Assembly: GCF_000979455.1 (NCBI RefSeq) | Contig: NZ_JJOY01000049.1 | Location: 186,001-250,000, forward strand | From: Methanosarcina sp. 2.H.T.1A.6 | Lineage (GTDB): Archaea > Halobacteriota > Methanosarcinia > Methanosarcinales > Methanosarcinaceae | Direction: 5' to 3' | DNA length: 64,000 nt | Shown here: one piece after another, positions 46,441 through 53,498 of the stretch | Numbering within the stretch: the stretch's first letter is position 1 | Layout of the letters: each line of letters starts with the position of its first letter | Notes under the pieces: generated by a model | Told to the model about the DNA's origin: nothing | The model's input: the letters and a program-made list of their open reading frames with translations, nothing else | Database searches by the model: none | Made by a program: the position numbers and the translations under genes

Positions 46441-46569
46441 GAGCTTATCTCAAAACTCACAATTTGCTTTTTGAATCTTGGAGTTTGGAGAATCAGTCAA
46501 GTTTCGGATAATTATAGATAACCCTGAAATACCTTAATAATTAGAATAAAACAGGTTTGAGATCGGCTC
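46441..46569. mobile_element. 129-bp MITE, copy B
   Basis: Same length and end sequences as copy A: left GAGCTTATCTCAAAAC, right reversed GAGCCGATCTCAAACC. Flanked by the 3-bp duplication TAA (46438-46440 and 46570-46572). Confidence 0.8.
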
Positions 46570-46626
46570 TAAAGGAAATGGCTTTGAACGAGGAAGAACA
46601 GCATTCTAGGAGTGGAGGGATTTATA

Positions 46627-46725
46627 ATGTTTTTCTATTTAAACTACATAAAGATTACTTTCTATATGCAGATCGAAAGGTTAAGAATAATGTATATAAG
46701 TGGCTATGGAGTCCTCAACAGGTAA
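46627..46725 (+). CDS. 32-residue micro-ORF (MFF type 3)
   Basis: ATG at 46627 opens 32 codons, beginning MFFYLNYIKITFYMQIER and ending GYGVLNR. The Met-Phe-Phe start, Tyr/Ile/Phe-rich first half and the leader GAGTGGAGGGA match the type 2 micro-ORFs about 1 kb upstream. It lies just downstream of MITE copy B. No function is known. Confidence 0.5.
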   Translation: MFFYLNYIKITFYMQIERLRIMYISGYGVLNR

Positions 46726-46762
46726 AGTGCACGTTTAGACGTTTACTGGTCAGCCTTTGAAT

Positions 46763-46826
46763 AATGGGACAGTAAGGACTCAAGTGCTTGTTCAACGAAA
46801 GATTGTGGCATCCTTACTGTTTCATT
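46763..46826. repeat. 64-bp hairpin-forming inverted repeat
   Basis: Sixteen-base arms, AATGGGACAGTAAGGA (46763-46778) and TCCTTACTGTTTCATT (46811-46826), pair with two mismatches across a 32-nt loop. It could be the folded end of the micro-ORF transcript, a small RNA or a very short MITE. Confidence 0.55.
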
Positions 46827-47028
46827 GTCAATGGTAATCCAGAATAATCGTGTGAGATAAACTATTCAGAAGGAGAAGTAAACATAGAGCTTCAGCCGGA
46901 ATAAATCTATTACATGTGACAATTTTCCTTCTGGGTTTAGTTAACCCGATCTAGAGATTTATCCGGTTGGAGATCTAAAATCTTGAGGGTTTTTGATTCA
47001 TCAAAAAGGAAATGGAATAAATTTTATA

Positions 47029-47136
47029 ACAAGTATTTAACTAATTTTCAAAAATATAAAATTAAAAACTTTTACTGCGTTTATTACAAGTATTTTACTA
47101 ATTTTCAAAAATATAAAATTAAAAACTTTTACTGCG
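47029..47136. repeat. 51-bp direct repeat in tandem
   Basis: 47029-47079 and 47086-47136 are virtually identical (one base differs), with a 57-bp period. The repeat is AT-rich and non-coding as far as can be judged. Confidence 0.85.
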
Positions 47137-47324
47137 GAAAGTCGGATGCAGTGGTCAGAAGAGAATTAGAGGTCCAAAGATAATTCAAAGTCAAGAAAGA
47201 ATCAAAGCCAGAAACAAATATCTTCGTAAAATTCTGCTATCAAAAAATTACCCGAATTCCGAAAACTTCACTGCTCCCGGAATCCTGAAAAATAAGAAAA
47301 AGAATAAGTTTAGAAATGGAAAAT

Positions 47325-49121
47325 TTATTTTTTCACACTTCTTGAGCTACCGCTGCTTCTTGAGCTACCGCTGCTTCTTGAGCTACCGCTGCTTCTTGAG
47401 CTGCCGTCACCTCTTGAGCCACCACCGTTGCCTCTTGAGCCACCGTTGCTTCTTGAGCCACCGTTGCTTCTTGAGCTGCCGTTGCCTCTTGAGCCACCGT
47501 TGCTGCTCCCATCGTTTGAGCCTTTTGTGCTTCTTCCCCTGGATTTCTGGGCAAGTTCCACGAAAGGTTTGCTTCCTTTTCTTTTATTTTTGAAGATGTC
47601 AAGCAGGGCTTCAGCCTGAGCAAAGGGGATGGATACGAAGGAGAAGTGGGGGAAAATCTCTGCGTCCCTTAAGTTCATTTCGCTGTCCCCGATTTCCTGC
47701 TGTATGAAATCGGCCAGTTTTTCCGGAGTCATGCCGTCGGCTTTTCCCATGGCTATGAAGATCCTGGTTTTGCCTTTTCTGTCGACATAGGAGCTGCCTT
47801 CGGAAATTTCAGTGTACATGCTCTCGTCGAACTTTTCCTTGAAGGCATACTTTAAAAGGGCAGCCAGGATTTTTTCTGCGGGGTATTCCTCAAGGAGCTT
47901 TTCGCTCATCCCAAGGCAGTCCCCATATTCTTCTGTCTTTATAGTGTTTTCGAGTTCGGCTTTTACTCTTGCCCTTTTGGCTTTTATTACATCTTTTATC
48001 GCAGGGATGCGGCCTTTCTTCATTTCTGACTTTGAGGTCTTCTGTATGTAAGTGAGCCGCCTGAATTCCGAGGATGTAACAAAGGTGATAGCAGTTCCCT
48101 GTTTGCCTGCCCTTCCTGTCCTTCCTATCCTGTGCACATAAGACTCTGGGTCCTGGGGCAAGGTATAGTTGATGACATGGGTCAGGTCCATGATATCAAT
48201 TCCTCTTGCTGCAACATCGGTTGCTGCGAGGATGTGTATCTTTTGCTTCCTGAACTTGTTAAGGATTTTTTCCCGCTCCTGCTGGGAAATGTCTCCGTGA
48301 AGGGCATCAGCTAAATAACCCCTGTCGCTGAGTTTCTGAGCAAGCTGGCTGGTGTCGATCTTTGTCCTACAGAATACAAGCCCGTAGAATTCATCTTCGA
48401 TGTCGATGATTCTGCAGAGGGCTTCAAACTTGTCGCTTTCCTTAACCTCAAAATATATCTGTTCGGTCAGGTTTGCTGTAATTTCTTCTTTCTCAATTGT
48501 AACATGCTCGTAGTTCCGCATGTACTTCTTGACGATTCCAAGGATTGTCTTTGGCATTGTGGCTGAAAAGAAAAGCATCCTTTTATCAGGGCCTGTTGCC
48601 TTTAAGATTTCCTTTATATCATCAATAAAGCCCATGTTCAGCATTTCGTCGGCTTCGTCAAGTACGAAATACGAGATATGTTCGAGATTGAGGCTCTTTC
48701 TTTCAATGTGGTCGATGACCCTTCCCGGGGTTCCTACGACAATGTCCACACCAGTTTTCAACATGCGAAGCTGCTGGGTCATGGACTGCCCGCCATATAT
48801 AGGGGCAATATACAGTTTTTTATCTCCTTTTAGGGAGTTAAGCTCTTCTGAAACCTGGATTGCGAGTTCCCTTGTAGGGGTCAGGATTATTGCCTTAACA
48901 TGTCCTGATTTCTCTGGAATTTTCTCTATAATGGGGGCTCCGAAAGCTGTTGTTTTTCCTGTCCCTGTCTGAGCCTGCCCTATAATATCAGATTCTCCTT
49001 TCAAAAAAAGTGGAATTACCTTTTCCTGAATCGGGGTTGGTTCTTCAAACCCTTTCTTTTTGAGGGCTTTCAATGTACTGTCCGAGAGCCCAAGCGCCTT
49101 AAATTTTGCTAATTTTTCCAT
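47325..49121 (-). CDS. DEAD-box RNA helicase (DeaD/DbpA-like)
   Basis: A 598-residue ATP-dependent RNA helicase. It has the Q motif (FEEPTPIQEKVIP), AQTGTGKTTAFG, PTRELA, VLDEADEMLNMGF, FFSATMP, VATDVAARGID-type block and HRIGRTGRAGKQG in order. A DbpA-type RNA-binding domain follows at about 455-530. The C-terminal ~65 residues are a Gly/Ser/Arg/Asn repeat (GSRSNG, then SSRSSGSSRS), an RGG-like unstructured tail. Archaeal homologs are often cold-induced. Long 5' flanking DNA (49122-49632) leaves room for a regulated leader. Confidence 0.94.
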   Translation of the reverse strand: MEKLAKFKALGLSDSTLKALKKKGFEEPTPIQEKVIPLFLKGESDIIGQAQTGTGKTTAFGAPIIEKIPEKSGHVKAIILTPTRELAIQVSEELNSLKGDKKLYIAPIYGGQSMTQQLRMLKTGVDIVVGTPGRVIDHIERKSLNLEHISYFVLDEADEMLNMGFIDDIKEILKATGPDKRMLFFSATMPKTILGIVKKYMRNYEHVTIEKEEITANLTEQIYFEVKESDKFEALCRIIDIEDEFYGLVFCRTKIDTSQLAQKLSDRGYLADALHGDISQQEREKILNKFRKQKIHILAATDVAARGIDIMDLTHVINYTLPQDPESYVHRIGRTGRAGKQGTAITFVTSSEFRRLTYIQKTSKSEMKKGRIPAIKDVIKAKRARVKAELENTIKTEEYGDCLGMSEKLLEEYPAEKILAALLKYAFKEKFDESMYTEISEGSSYVDRKGKTRIFIAMGKADGMTPEKLADFIQQEIGDSEMNLRDAEIFPHFSFVSIPFAQAEALLDIFKNKRKGSKPFVELAQKSRGRSTKGSNDGSSNGGSRGNGSSRSNGGSRSNGGSRGNGGGSRGDGSSRSSGSSRSSGSSRSSGSSRSVKK

Positions 49122-49632
49122 GTACTCACTCTATAATTTACAATTATTTTTCTACAAGTCTTGCAGATTGCAGACCTGCTGTTTGCATACTTTCTGCCGC
49201 ATGCCCGGCAGTTTCCTTTGCGGAAAAGCCCACTTATCAACACCGGTACATGATACCGCTAAAAACAGGTAAACACACCGTATAAATGGTTGATCTCCCC
49301 GGGACTGCGAAAAGTTGCCTAAAACCAGGGAAATTCAGAATTGACATGCATAAACTTATACAGCAAAAAAATAGCTTTCTTGGATAAGTTCCGGACACTT
49401 TTGAATTCTTCCCCGTGATACAGGCAAATGAGTAACCAGACCTGTGGTCTTTTACTCCAGTGGATACTCCCTACACCCCTTGCCTGTATATAACCCTTTG
49501 CTACCTTTCGGGCAGGAACCTCTCAGAAGAAGCTGTGAACTCCGGAGAAAAACCATGATTGAAAATTTGTAAATCCTGAATCAAAAACGTGTTGCGTTTT
49601 GAATGTATTAATTCTCACAGTTCATGGCTTAT
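49122..49632. other. Upstream region of the DEAD-box helicase gene
   Basis: 511 bp with no supported gene. Helicase promoter and leader should lie here; no single TATA box stands out. Confidence 0.4.
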
Positions 49633-50058
49633 TCAGTACCAGCCTTTTAGGTGAAGCTCGTCTGTTAACATTTCCTTTAGAAGGTTCATCCTGTCTATGG
49701 AGTTTCGGATCTGCTCCGGCTTGTCCAGCAATTCTTCACATCCCGTTTCTTCCTGAATGGTCGTAACCCTCAGGAGCTCTGCAAAGTTTACGCATTCATC
49801 CAGAAACTGGTTAAACAGCCTGCGAGCCGGCACAAAATAATCAGAAGTCCTGAAATCCGGCTGGATGGTTTTTTCGTATTCTGCTCTCTGCTTCATCTCT
49901 GCGGCCAGGGTACGGGCTTCAACATAATCCCTGGCATTCAGAAAGTTTCCCAGATTTTGCAAAGTTGTGCCTATGTGCTGGATAAAATAAGCGACTTCAA
50001 AAGCCCACTGCTTGTCATAGTTCGTTCCGGGTCCGGAGTTAAAAGAAGAGGAGTTCAT
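49633..50058 (-). CDS. All-helical protein of unknown function
   Basis: A 141-residue soluble protein predicted as a helix bundle: QWAFEVAYFIQHIGTTLQNLGNFLNARDYVEARTLAAEMKQRAE, then RRLFNQFLDECVNFAELLRV and DRMNLLKEMLTDELHLKGWY. No domain family is recognised and there are no Cys motifs or membrane segments. It is transcribed alone on the minus strand. It may be specific to Methanosarcina. Confidence 0.65.
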   Translation of the reverse strand: MNSSSFNSGPGTNYDKQWAFEVAYFIQHIGTTLQNLGNFLNARDYVEARTLAAEMKQRAEYEKTIQPDFRTSDYFVPARRLFNQFLDECVNFAELLRVTTIQEETGCEELLDKPEQIRNSIDRMNLLKEMLTDELHLKGWY

Positions 50059-50304
50059 CTACCAGGGTCATCTCCTGCTATATATTCTGTTATTAACTTT
50101 TATTCTGTTATTTCGCTTTTCTCTTTTACCTATCTCTAATCTATCCAGAATAATAGCTGTAGAAAGGAATGAATAAAAGATTAACTAATTCTTTCGGATA
50201 CGATGTGTGTTTTTCGAAATGTCACTTTATCTTAGCAGCTTTTAGCTGCTTTACGGAACAATCTCTTCACCACTTTTTGAAGTATCTTCACCATTTTTGT
50301 CCTT

Positions 50305-51093
50305 CTACTTCTTAAGGACTTCTTCCCTTGCCTTCTCATAGCATCTTTCAATCAGTTCCGGACTGCCCTCCATATCCACTACCACAAACCCGAAACGGTC
50401 TGCAAATTCCCTGACTTTTGACTCAAACTCTTTTTCGTAACGAAGTCCCGTATCTACTTTAGCGACGTTTTTGTAGCCTGAATAATCAAAAACCATTTTT
50501 GTCATTTCAACATTATCCGGATCAGGCGTGATCCTTGATGCAACCAGCATCTCTTTCCAGTAAGTTGCTCCCACCGGCGTTAGAAAATAAGTGCCTGTAC
50601 CTTCGGACTTCAGTTTTGAAAGAAAAGATCCCCTGCCTCCAAGCACTGCTCCCACACAGTCGTCTACAATTTCCCCTTCCCTATCTGTCAGGATAAATAC
50701 AGGAAATCCGTCGGTTTCAAAGTCTTTCTCAACGCTTCCAAGCACGTTTCCGCAAAGACCGTATAAGAGCAGGACAGCGTCAGAGTATTCCTTCATCCTT
50801 TCAATGGTTTCATAGACCACTTCCTTGAGCTTGTCAGGAAAGCCGTCCAGGGCAAATTCGAGAAGGTCAACAATAAGGGTGAATCTGCCACTGTCTTTTC
50901 GTTCCGAGATTAAGGGGATTTTTTCAAGGGGCAGCAATCTGCAGGAATGCCCGATTTCATTCAGTTTACGGATCAGCCCTGAGTTATTATCGCTATCAAC
51001 AACGATGACATCTTCAATTTTGGGTCCTTTTTCGATAAGATGCACGACTTCGTCTTCAAAAATTCTGCACCCGATTATAGTCATAACAGGCAT
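50305..51093 (-). CDS. DUF1638 protein
   Basis: A 262-residue protein: MTIIGCRIFEDEVVHLI at the start, LLYGLCGNVLGSVE near 108-121, DCVGAVLGGRGSFLSKL near 144-160, and KVDTGLRYEKEFESKVREFADRFGFVVVDMEGSPEL near the end. These Cys and Gly motifs are those of DUF1638, which in Methanosarcina is often found with corrinoid methyltransferase genes. GGGAGG is 8-9 nt upstream of the ATG. The biochemical role is unknown. The 5' flank carries a seven-fold 15-bp repeat. Confidence 0.8.
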   Translation of the reverse strand: MPVMTIIGCRIFEDEVVHLIEKGPKIEDVIVVDSDNNSGLIRKLNEIGHSCRLLPLEKIPLISERKDSGRFTLIVDLLEFALDGFPDKLKEVVYETIERMKEYSDAVLLLYGLCGNVLGSVEKDFETDGFPVFILTDREGEIVDDCVGAVLGGRGSFLSKLKSEGTGTYFLTPVGATYWKEMLVASRITPDPDNVEMTKMVFDYSGYKNVAKVDTGLRYEKEFESKVREFADRFGFVVVDMEGSPELIERCYEKAREEVLKK

Positions 51094-51126
51094 TGCGAAT
51101 TTCCTCCCTTTTCCAGACCGTTAAAT

Positions 51127-51225
51127 AAGTCTGATGTAGCAAAATCTGATGTAGCAAAGTCTGATGTAGCAAAATCTGATGTAGCAAAATCTGATGTAGC
51201 AAAGTCTGATGTAGCAAAGTCTGAC
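51127..51225. repeat. 15-bp tandem repeat, seven copies
   Basis: The unit AAGTCTGATGTAGCA (or AAATCTGATGTAGCA) is repeated without gaps immediately upstream of the DUF1638 gene. All copies stay in one frame on either strand because the unit is 15 bp. There are no spacers, so it is not a CRISPR array. Confidence 0.9.
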
Positions 51226-51274
51226 ATATGAATCCATAGCCGGAATTTCTCTTTTTGCCGGATTGATTTAACAT

Positions 51275-51294
51275 GTATCAAATATTCTTGATAC
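51275..51294. promoter_or_regulatory. Candidate ArsR operator 1 (upstream of AhpD-like genes)
   Basis: A perfect inverted repeat GTATCAA-N6-TTGATAC, 87 bp before the first open frame of the AhpD-like unit. Matches the palindrome found at six other places in the island. Confidence 0.65.
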
Positions 51295-51380
51295 TCATCC
51301 AGATGTTTTTAATGTGCAATTCATTAATACTACATAGTATTACTGATTTTTGGAAATCAAATTATTTAGGTGGCTGAGAA

Positions 51381-51542
51381 ATGGGAGACGAAAAAGAAGG
51401 AACGCAGGAGAAAAAGGCAGAAGAAGAGTCTAAGAATAGTATCGAACCTGATGACGAAGACCTTCTGTATACGCATAAGCCTGAATCCCAGGGCAATGAA
51501 ATGCGCTGGAACACCACTTTATGCAGAAAGCAGGGGCGTTAA
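51381..51542 (+). CDS. Small acidic protein of unknown function
   Basis: A 53-codon frame beginning MGDEKEGTQEKKAEEESKNS, hydrophilic and rich in Glu/Lys, with TLCRKQGR at the end. AGGTGG lies about 8 nt upstream. It precedes the AhpD-like gene by 31 bp and would be its operon partner. The composition is typical of real small proteins here, but no family is recognised. Confidence 0.45.
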   Translation: MGDEKEGTQEKKAEEESKNSIEPDDEDLLYTHKPESQGNEMRWNTTLCRKQGR

Positions 51543-51573
51543 AAACCTTTTTTCATTACCGGAGGAGATTTTA

Positions 51574-51915
51574 ATGTCATTTTTAAACGAAATGTTGCCT
51601 GAAACTGCCGAAGCTTTTGGACAGTTGAGAAATTCTATTTTCAAGGACAGTTTCCTTGACATTAAGACAAAAGAACTGATTGCTGTTGCCTCGTCGGTAC
51701 TCATGCGCTGTCAGTACTGCGTTGATGTACACTCCCAGAGGGCAGTTGCAGCAGGGGCTACAAAAGAAGAGATCGCCGAAGCCATTTCAGTTGCCATGTT
51801 TGTAGCTGCAGGGTCGCAGATTGGGTGGACGAACATATACGGTGAAAACGTCTACGACAAAATTTTTGAAAAGGATAAGGACGAAGAAGAATGCTGTTGT
51901 TGCTGTGAGGACTGA
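51574..51915 (+). CDS. AhpD-like carboxymuconolactone decarboxylase family protein
   Basis: A 113-residue protein with the CMD core KTKELIAVASSVLMRCQYCVDVHSQRAVAAGATKEEIAEAI; C-x-x-C with a nearby His is the AhpD-type redox site. It ends in a run of five Cys (EECCCCCED). GGAGGAG lies 6-7 nt before ATG 51574, so the longer frame from 51370 is rejected. Members reduce peroxiredoxins or act as small thiol reductases. The five-Cys tail may bind soft metals or metalloids. An operator-like palindrome lies upstream, and the last 24 codons are duplicated at 55861. Confidence 0.88.
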   Translation: MSFLNEMLPETAEAFGQLRNSIFKDSFLDIKTKELIAVASSVLMRCQYCVDVHSQRAVAAGATKEEIAEAISVAMFVAAGSQIGWTNIYGENVYDKIFEKDKDEEECCCCCED

Positions 51916-52024
51916 AATCCTCCAGGCATTTTCATTTTCAGGCTTTTTACTGGTTTTTCTTATCTTCTTTGTTTTTGTTTTTCTCGGCTTTGTTAATCTT
52001 TCTCTTCGGTTCGAGTTTAACCTT

Positions 52025-52384
52025 TTATTCTGATTTTTTGTTTTGCATCTGCGAGATGATGTTCAAAATATTTCCAAATTCAGGGTTTAACCTGTAAAAC
52101 TTCCATTTTGAGCTGCTGTAAGCTTCGACAATCCCGCAGTTTTTCATGATAGTCAGATGATGGGAAACAAGGTTCTGCCTCTCGTTTAACTTGAATATCA
52201 GTTCGCAAACACAGTGGTCTCGCTGAGATAGAAAATAAGCAATTTTTAATCTCATCGGATGCCCGAGAGCGCTGAATATCCCACTGGCTTTTTTAATGTC
52301 ATTGTCCAGAAAATCTATTTCCTGGGTCATTTTCTCTTCCCATTCCTTTTTTTTCTCAGGATCCGCAGGGCAGCAATAGCTCAT
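52025..52384 (-). CDS. ArsR-family repressor (copy 1)
   Basis: A 119-residue winged-helix regulator. It has Cys at CCPADPEKKKEW near the N-terminus, the core IFSALGHPMRLKIAYFLSQRDHCVCELIFKLNERQNLVSHHLTIMKNCGIVEA, and C-V-C in helix alpha3, the ArsR metal-sensing position. It is convergent with the AhpD-like gene. A near-identical copy lies at 56008-56367. Its upstream palindrome (52422-52441) has decayed compared with copy 2. Confidence 0.9.
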   Translation of the reverse strand: MSYCCPADPEKKKEWEEKMTQEIDFLDNDIKKASGIFSALGHPMRLKIAYFLSQRDHCVCELIFKLNERQNLVSHHLTIMKNCGIVEAYSSSKWKFYRLNPEFGNILNIISQMQNKKSE

Positions 52385-52421
52385 AAATAAAAGAAGTTAA
52401 GCTTTCTAAATAAGGATATTC

Positions 52422-52441
52422 ATCTCAATTTTGTTTGATGT
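52422..52441. promoter_or_regulatory. Degenerate ArsR operator upstream of arsR copy 1
   Basis: ATCTCAA-N6-TTGATGT occupies the place of the perfect palindrome found upstream of copy 2, with one change in each half. Confidence 0.4.
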
Positions 52442-52747
52442 CAAACATGTTATTATTTATATTTGATTTTTTTTCAGAACCGCGTCTCATTTATACTGAT
52501 TAACTTTTTTTCAAATTTTTCTGTATCTGCGTGAAAAGGCGGTACGGCTGTGAAAATTAACTGCCCAAAAAGAAGGGTCTTTAACCCAAAAGCTATATAT
52601 ATTTATGCACATATGGGTGAAATTGTGGTTATCTCCTCTTGAAATCACAAATCAGTGAACTTAAATAATAAAAAATTATTCAATGTAAAGCTCTGATTGT
52701 ATGGAGAAAAGGTATCACAAGAAGTAAGACTCGGGGGTATAAAAAAC
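52442..52747. other. Intergenic region
   Basis: No gene. It holds the divergent promoters of arsR copy 1 and the methyltransferase; TATA-like AGCTATATATATTTATG is present around 52591-52607. Confidence 0.4.
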
Positions 52748-53452
52748 ATGTCGAAACCAAAATCTGTCTGGGAAGAGTTTTTTGCAGATAAGAGAAGCGG
52801 AGGTCACAGGTCTTCATCTGAGGAATTTATTTCCAGAGAAGCCAGGGAAAAACTCTTCCATCTGGATGGGGGCAAAACACTTCTTGACTTTGGTTGCGGG
52901 GCCGGAGAGCTCCTGGTTTATTATGCATTGGAATATGAAAGGCTTGTAGGAACCGATTTTTCCGCATCAATGCTTGATGAAGCAGGTAAAAGAATCCGGA
53001 AAAGAAAGTCTGAAAATATAGCTTTAATCCTTGCTGACGATAAAACTGTCTGGGAAAAGCTTGATTCCTCCTTTGACCGGATAACTGCAGCTGGAGTGAT
53101 CCAATACCTCACAGATGAAGAAGTTGATACTTTTGTTTACAATTCATCAAGGCATCTTAATAAAGGAGGTAAAATAGTCCTTTTTGACCTACTGGATCCT
53201 CGCTTATATCCATTATGGAAAATAGGGTTCTTTTCACGCGACTTCGGATACTGGAAAATCTTTCGTAAAATAGGCTTTGAAGTTCTCACAGTTATATCAG
53301 CGAGCTTAAAAAATCGCCCAAAAGATATTCTCGGATATACTCATAAACCCCGTACAATAGAAAGTATTGCAAATAAACATGGGTTTAAGATGGAGTATGT
53401 GCAGTCCATGTATTATGAGTACAAGTACCATGCAATAATATCTCGTGAGTAA
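52748..53452 (+). CDS. Class I SAM-dependent methyltransferase
   Basis: A 234-residue enzyme from the ATG at 52748 (GGGGG about 10 nt upstream). Motif I is LLDFGCGAGELLVYYA, motif II/III includes VGTDFSASMLDEAGKR and ALILADDKT, and the post-motif reads DRITAAGVIQYLTDEEVDTFVYNSSRHLNKGGKIVLFDLL. It lacks the conserved Cys pairs of arsenite methyltransferase ArsM. It may modify a small molecule or surface glycan; the next gene is a carbohydrate-esterase-like protein. Confidence 0.85.
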   Translation: MSKPKSVWEEFFADKRSGGHRSSSEEFISREAREKLFHLDGGKTLLDFGCGAGELLVYYALEYERLVGTDFSASMLDEAGKRIRKRKSENIALILADDKTVWEKLDSSFDRITAAGVIQYLTDEEVDTFVYNSSRHLNKGGKIVLFDLLDPRLYPLWKIGFFSRDFGYWKIFRKIGFEVLTVISASLKNRPKDILGYTHKPRTIESIANKHGFKMEYVQSMYYEYKYHAIISRE

Positions 53453-53498
53453 TAAGACACTACTATTCAATAATATATATTGAGTTTAGTTATTTCAA

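Noticed and set aside
47342-47623. Repeat-rich frames in the helicase 3' end
   Set aside because: They are other-phase readings of the Gly/Ser/Arg-rich tail of the DEAD-box helicase.
51127-51225. Possible CRISPR array
   Set aside because: Units are 15 bp, contiguous and without spacers; no cas genes are nearby.
51370-51573. N-terminal extension of the AhpD-like gene
   Set aside because: The extension is basic low-complexity and overlaps the 53-codon acidic frame; GGAGGAG directly before ATG 51574 sets the start.
52748-53452. Arsenite methyltransferase ArsM
   Set aside because: The protein is a class I methyltransferase in an arsenic-type island but lacks the conserved Cys residues that bind As(III) in ArsM.
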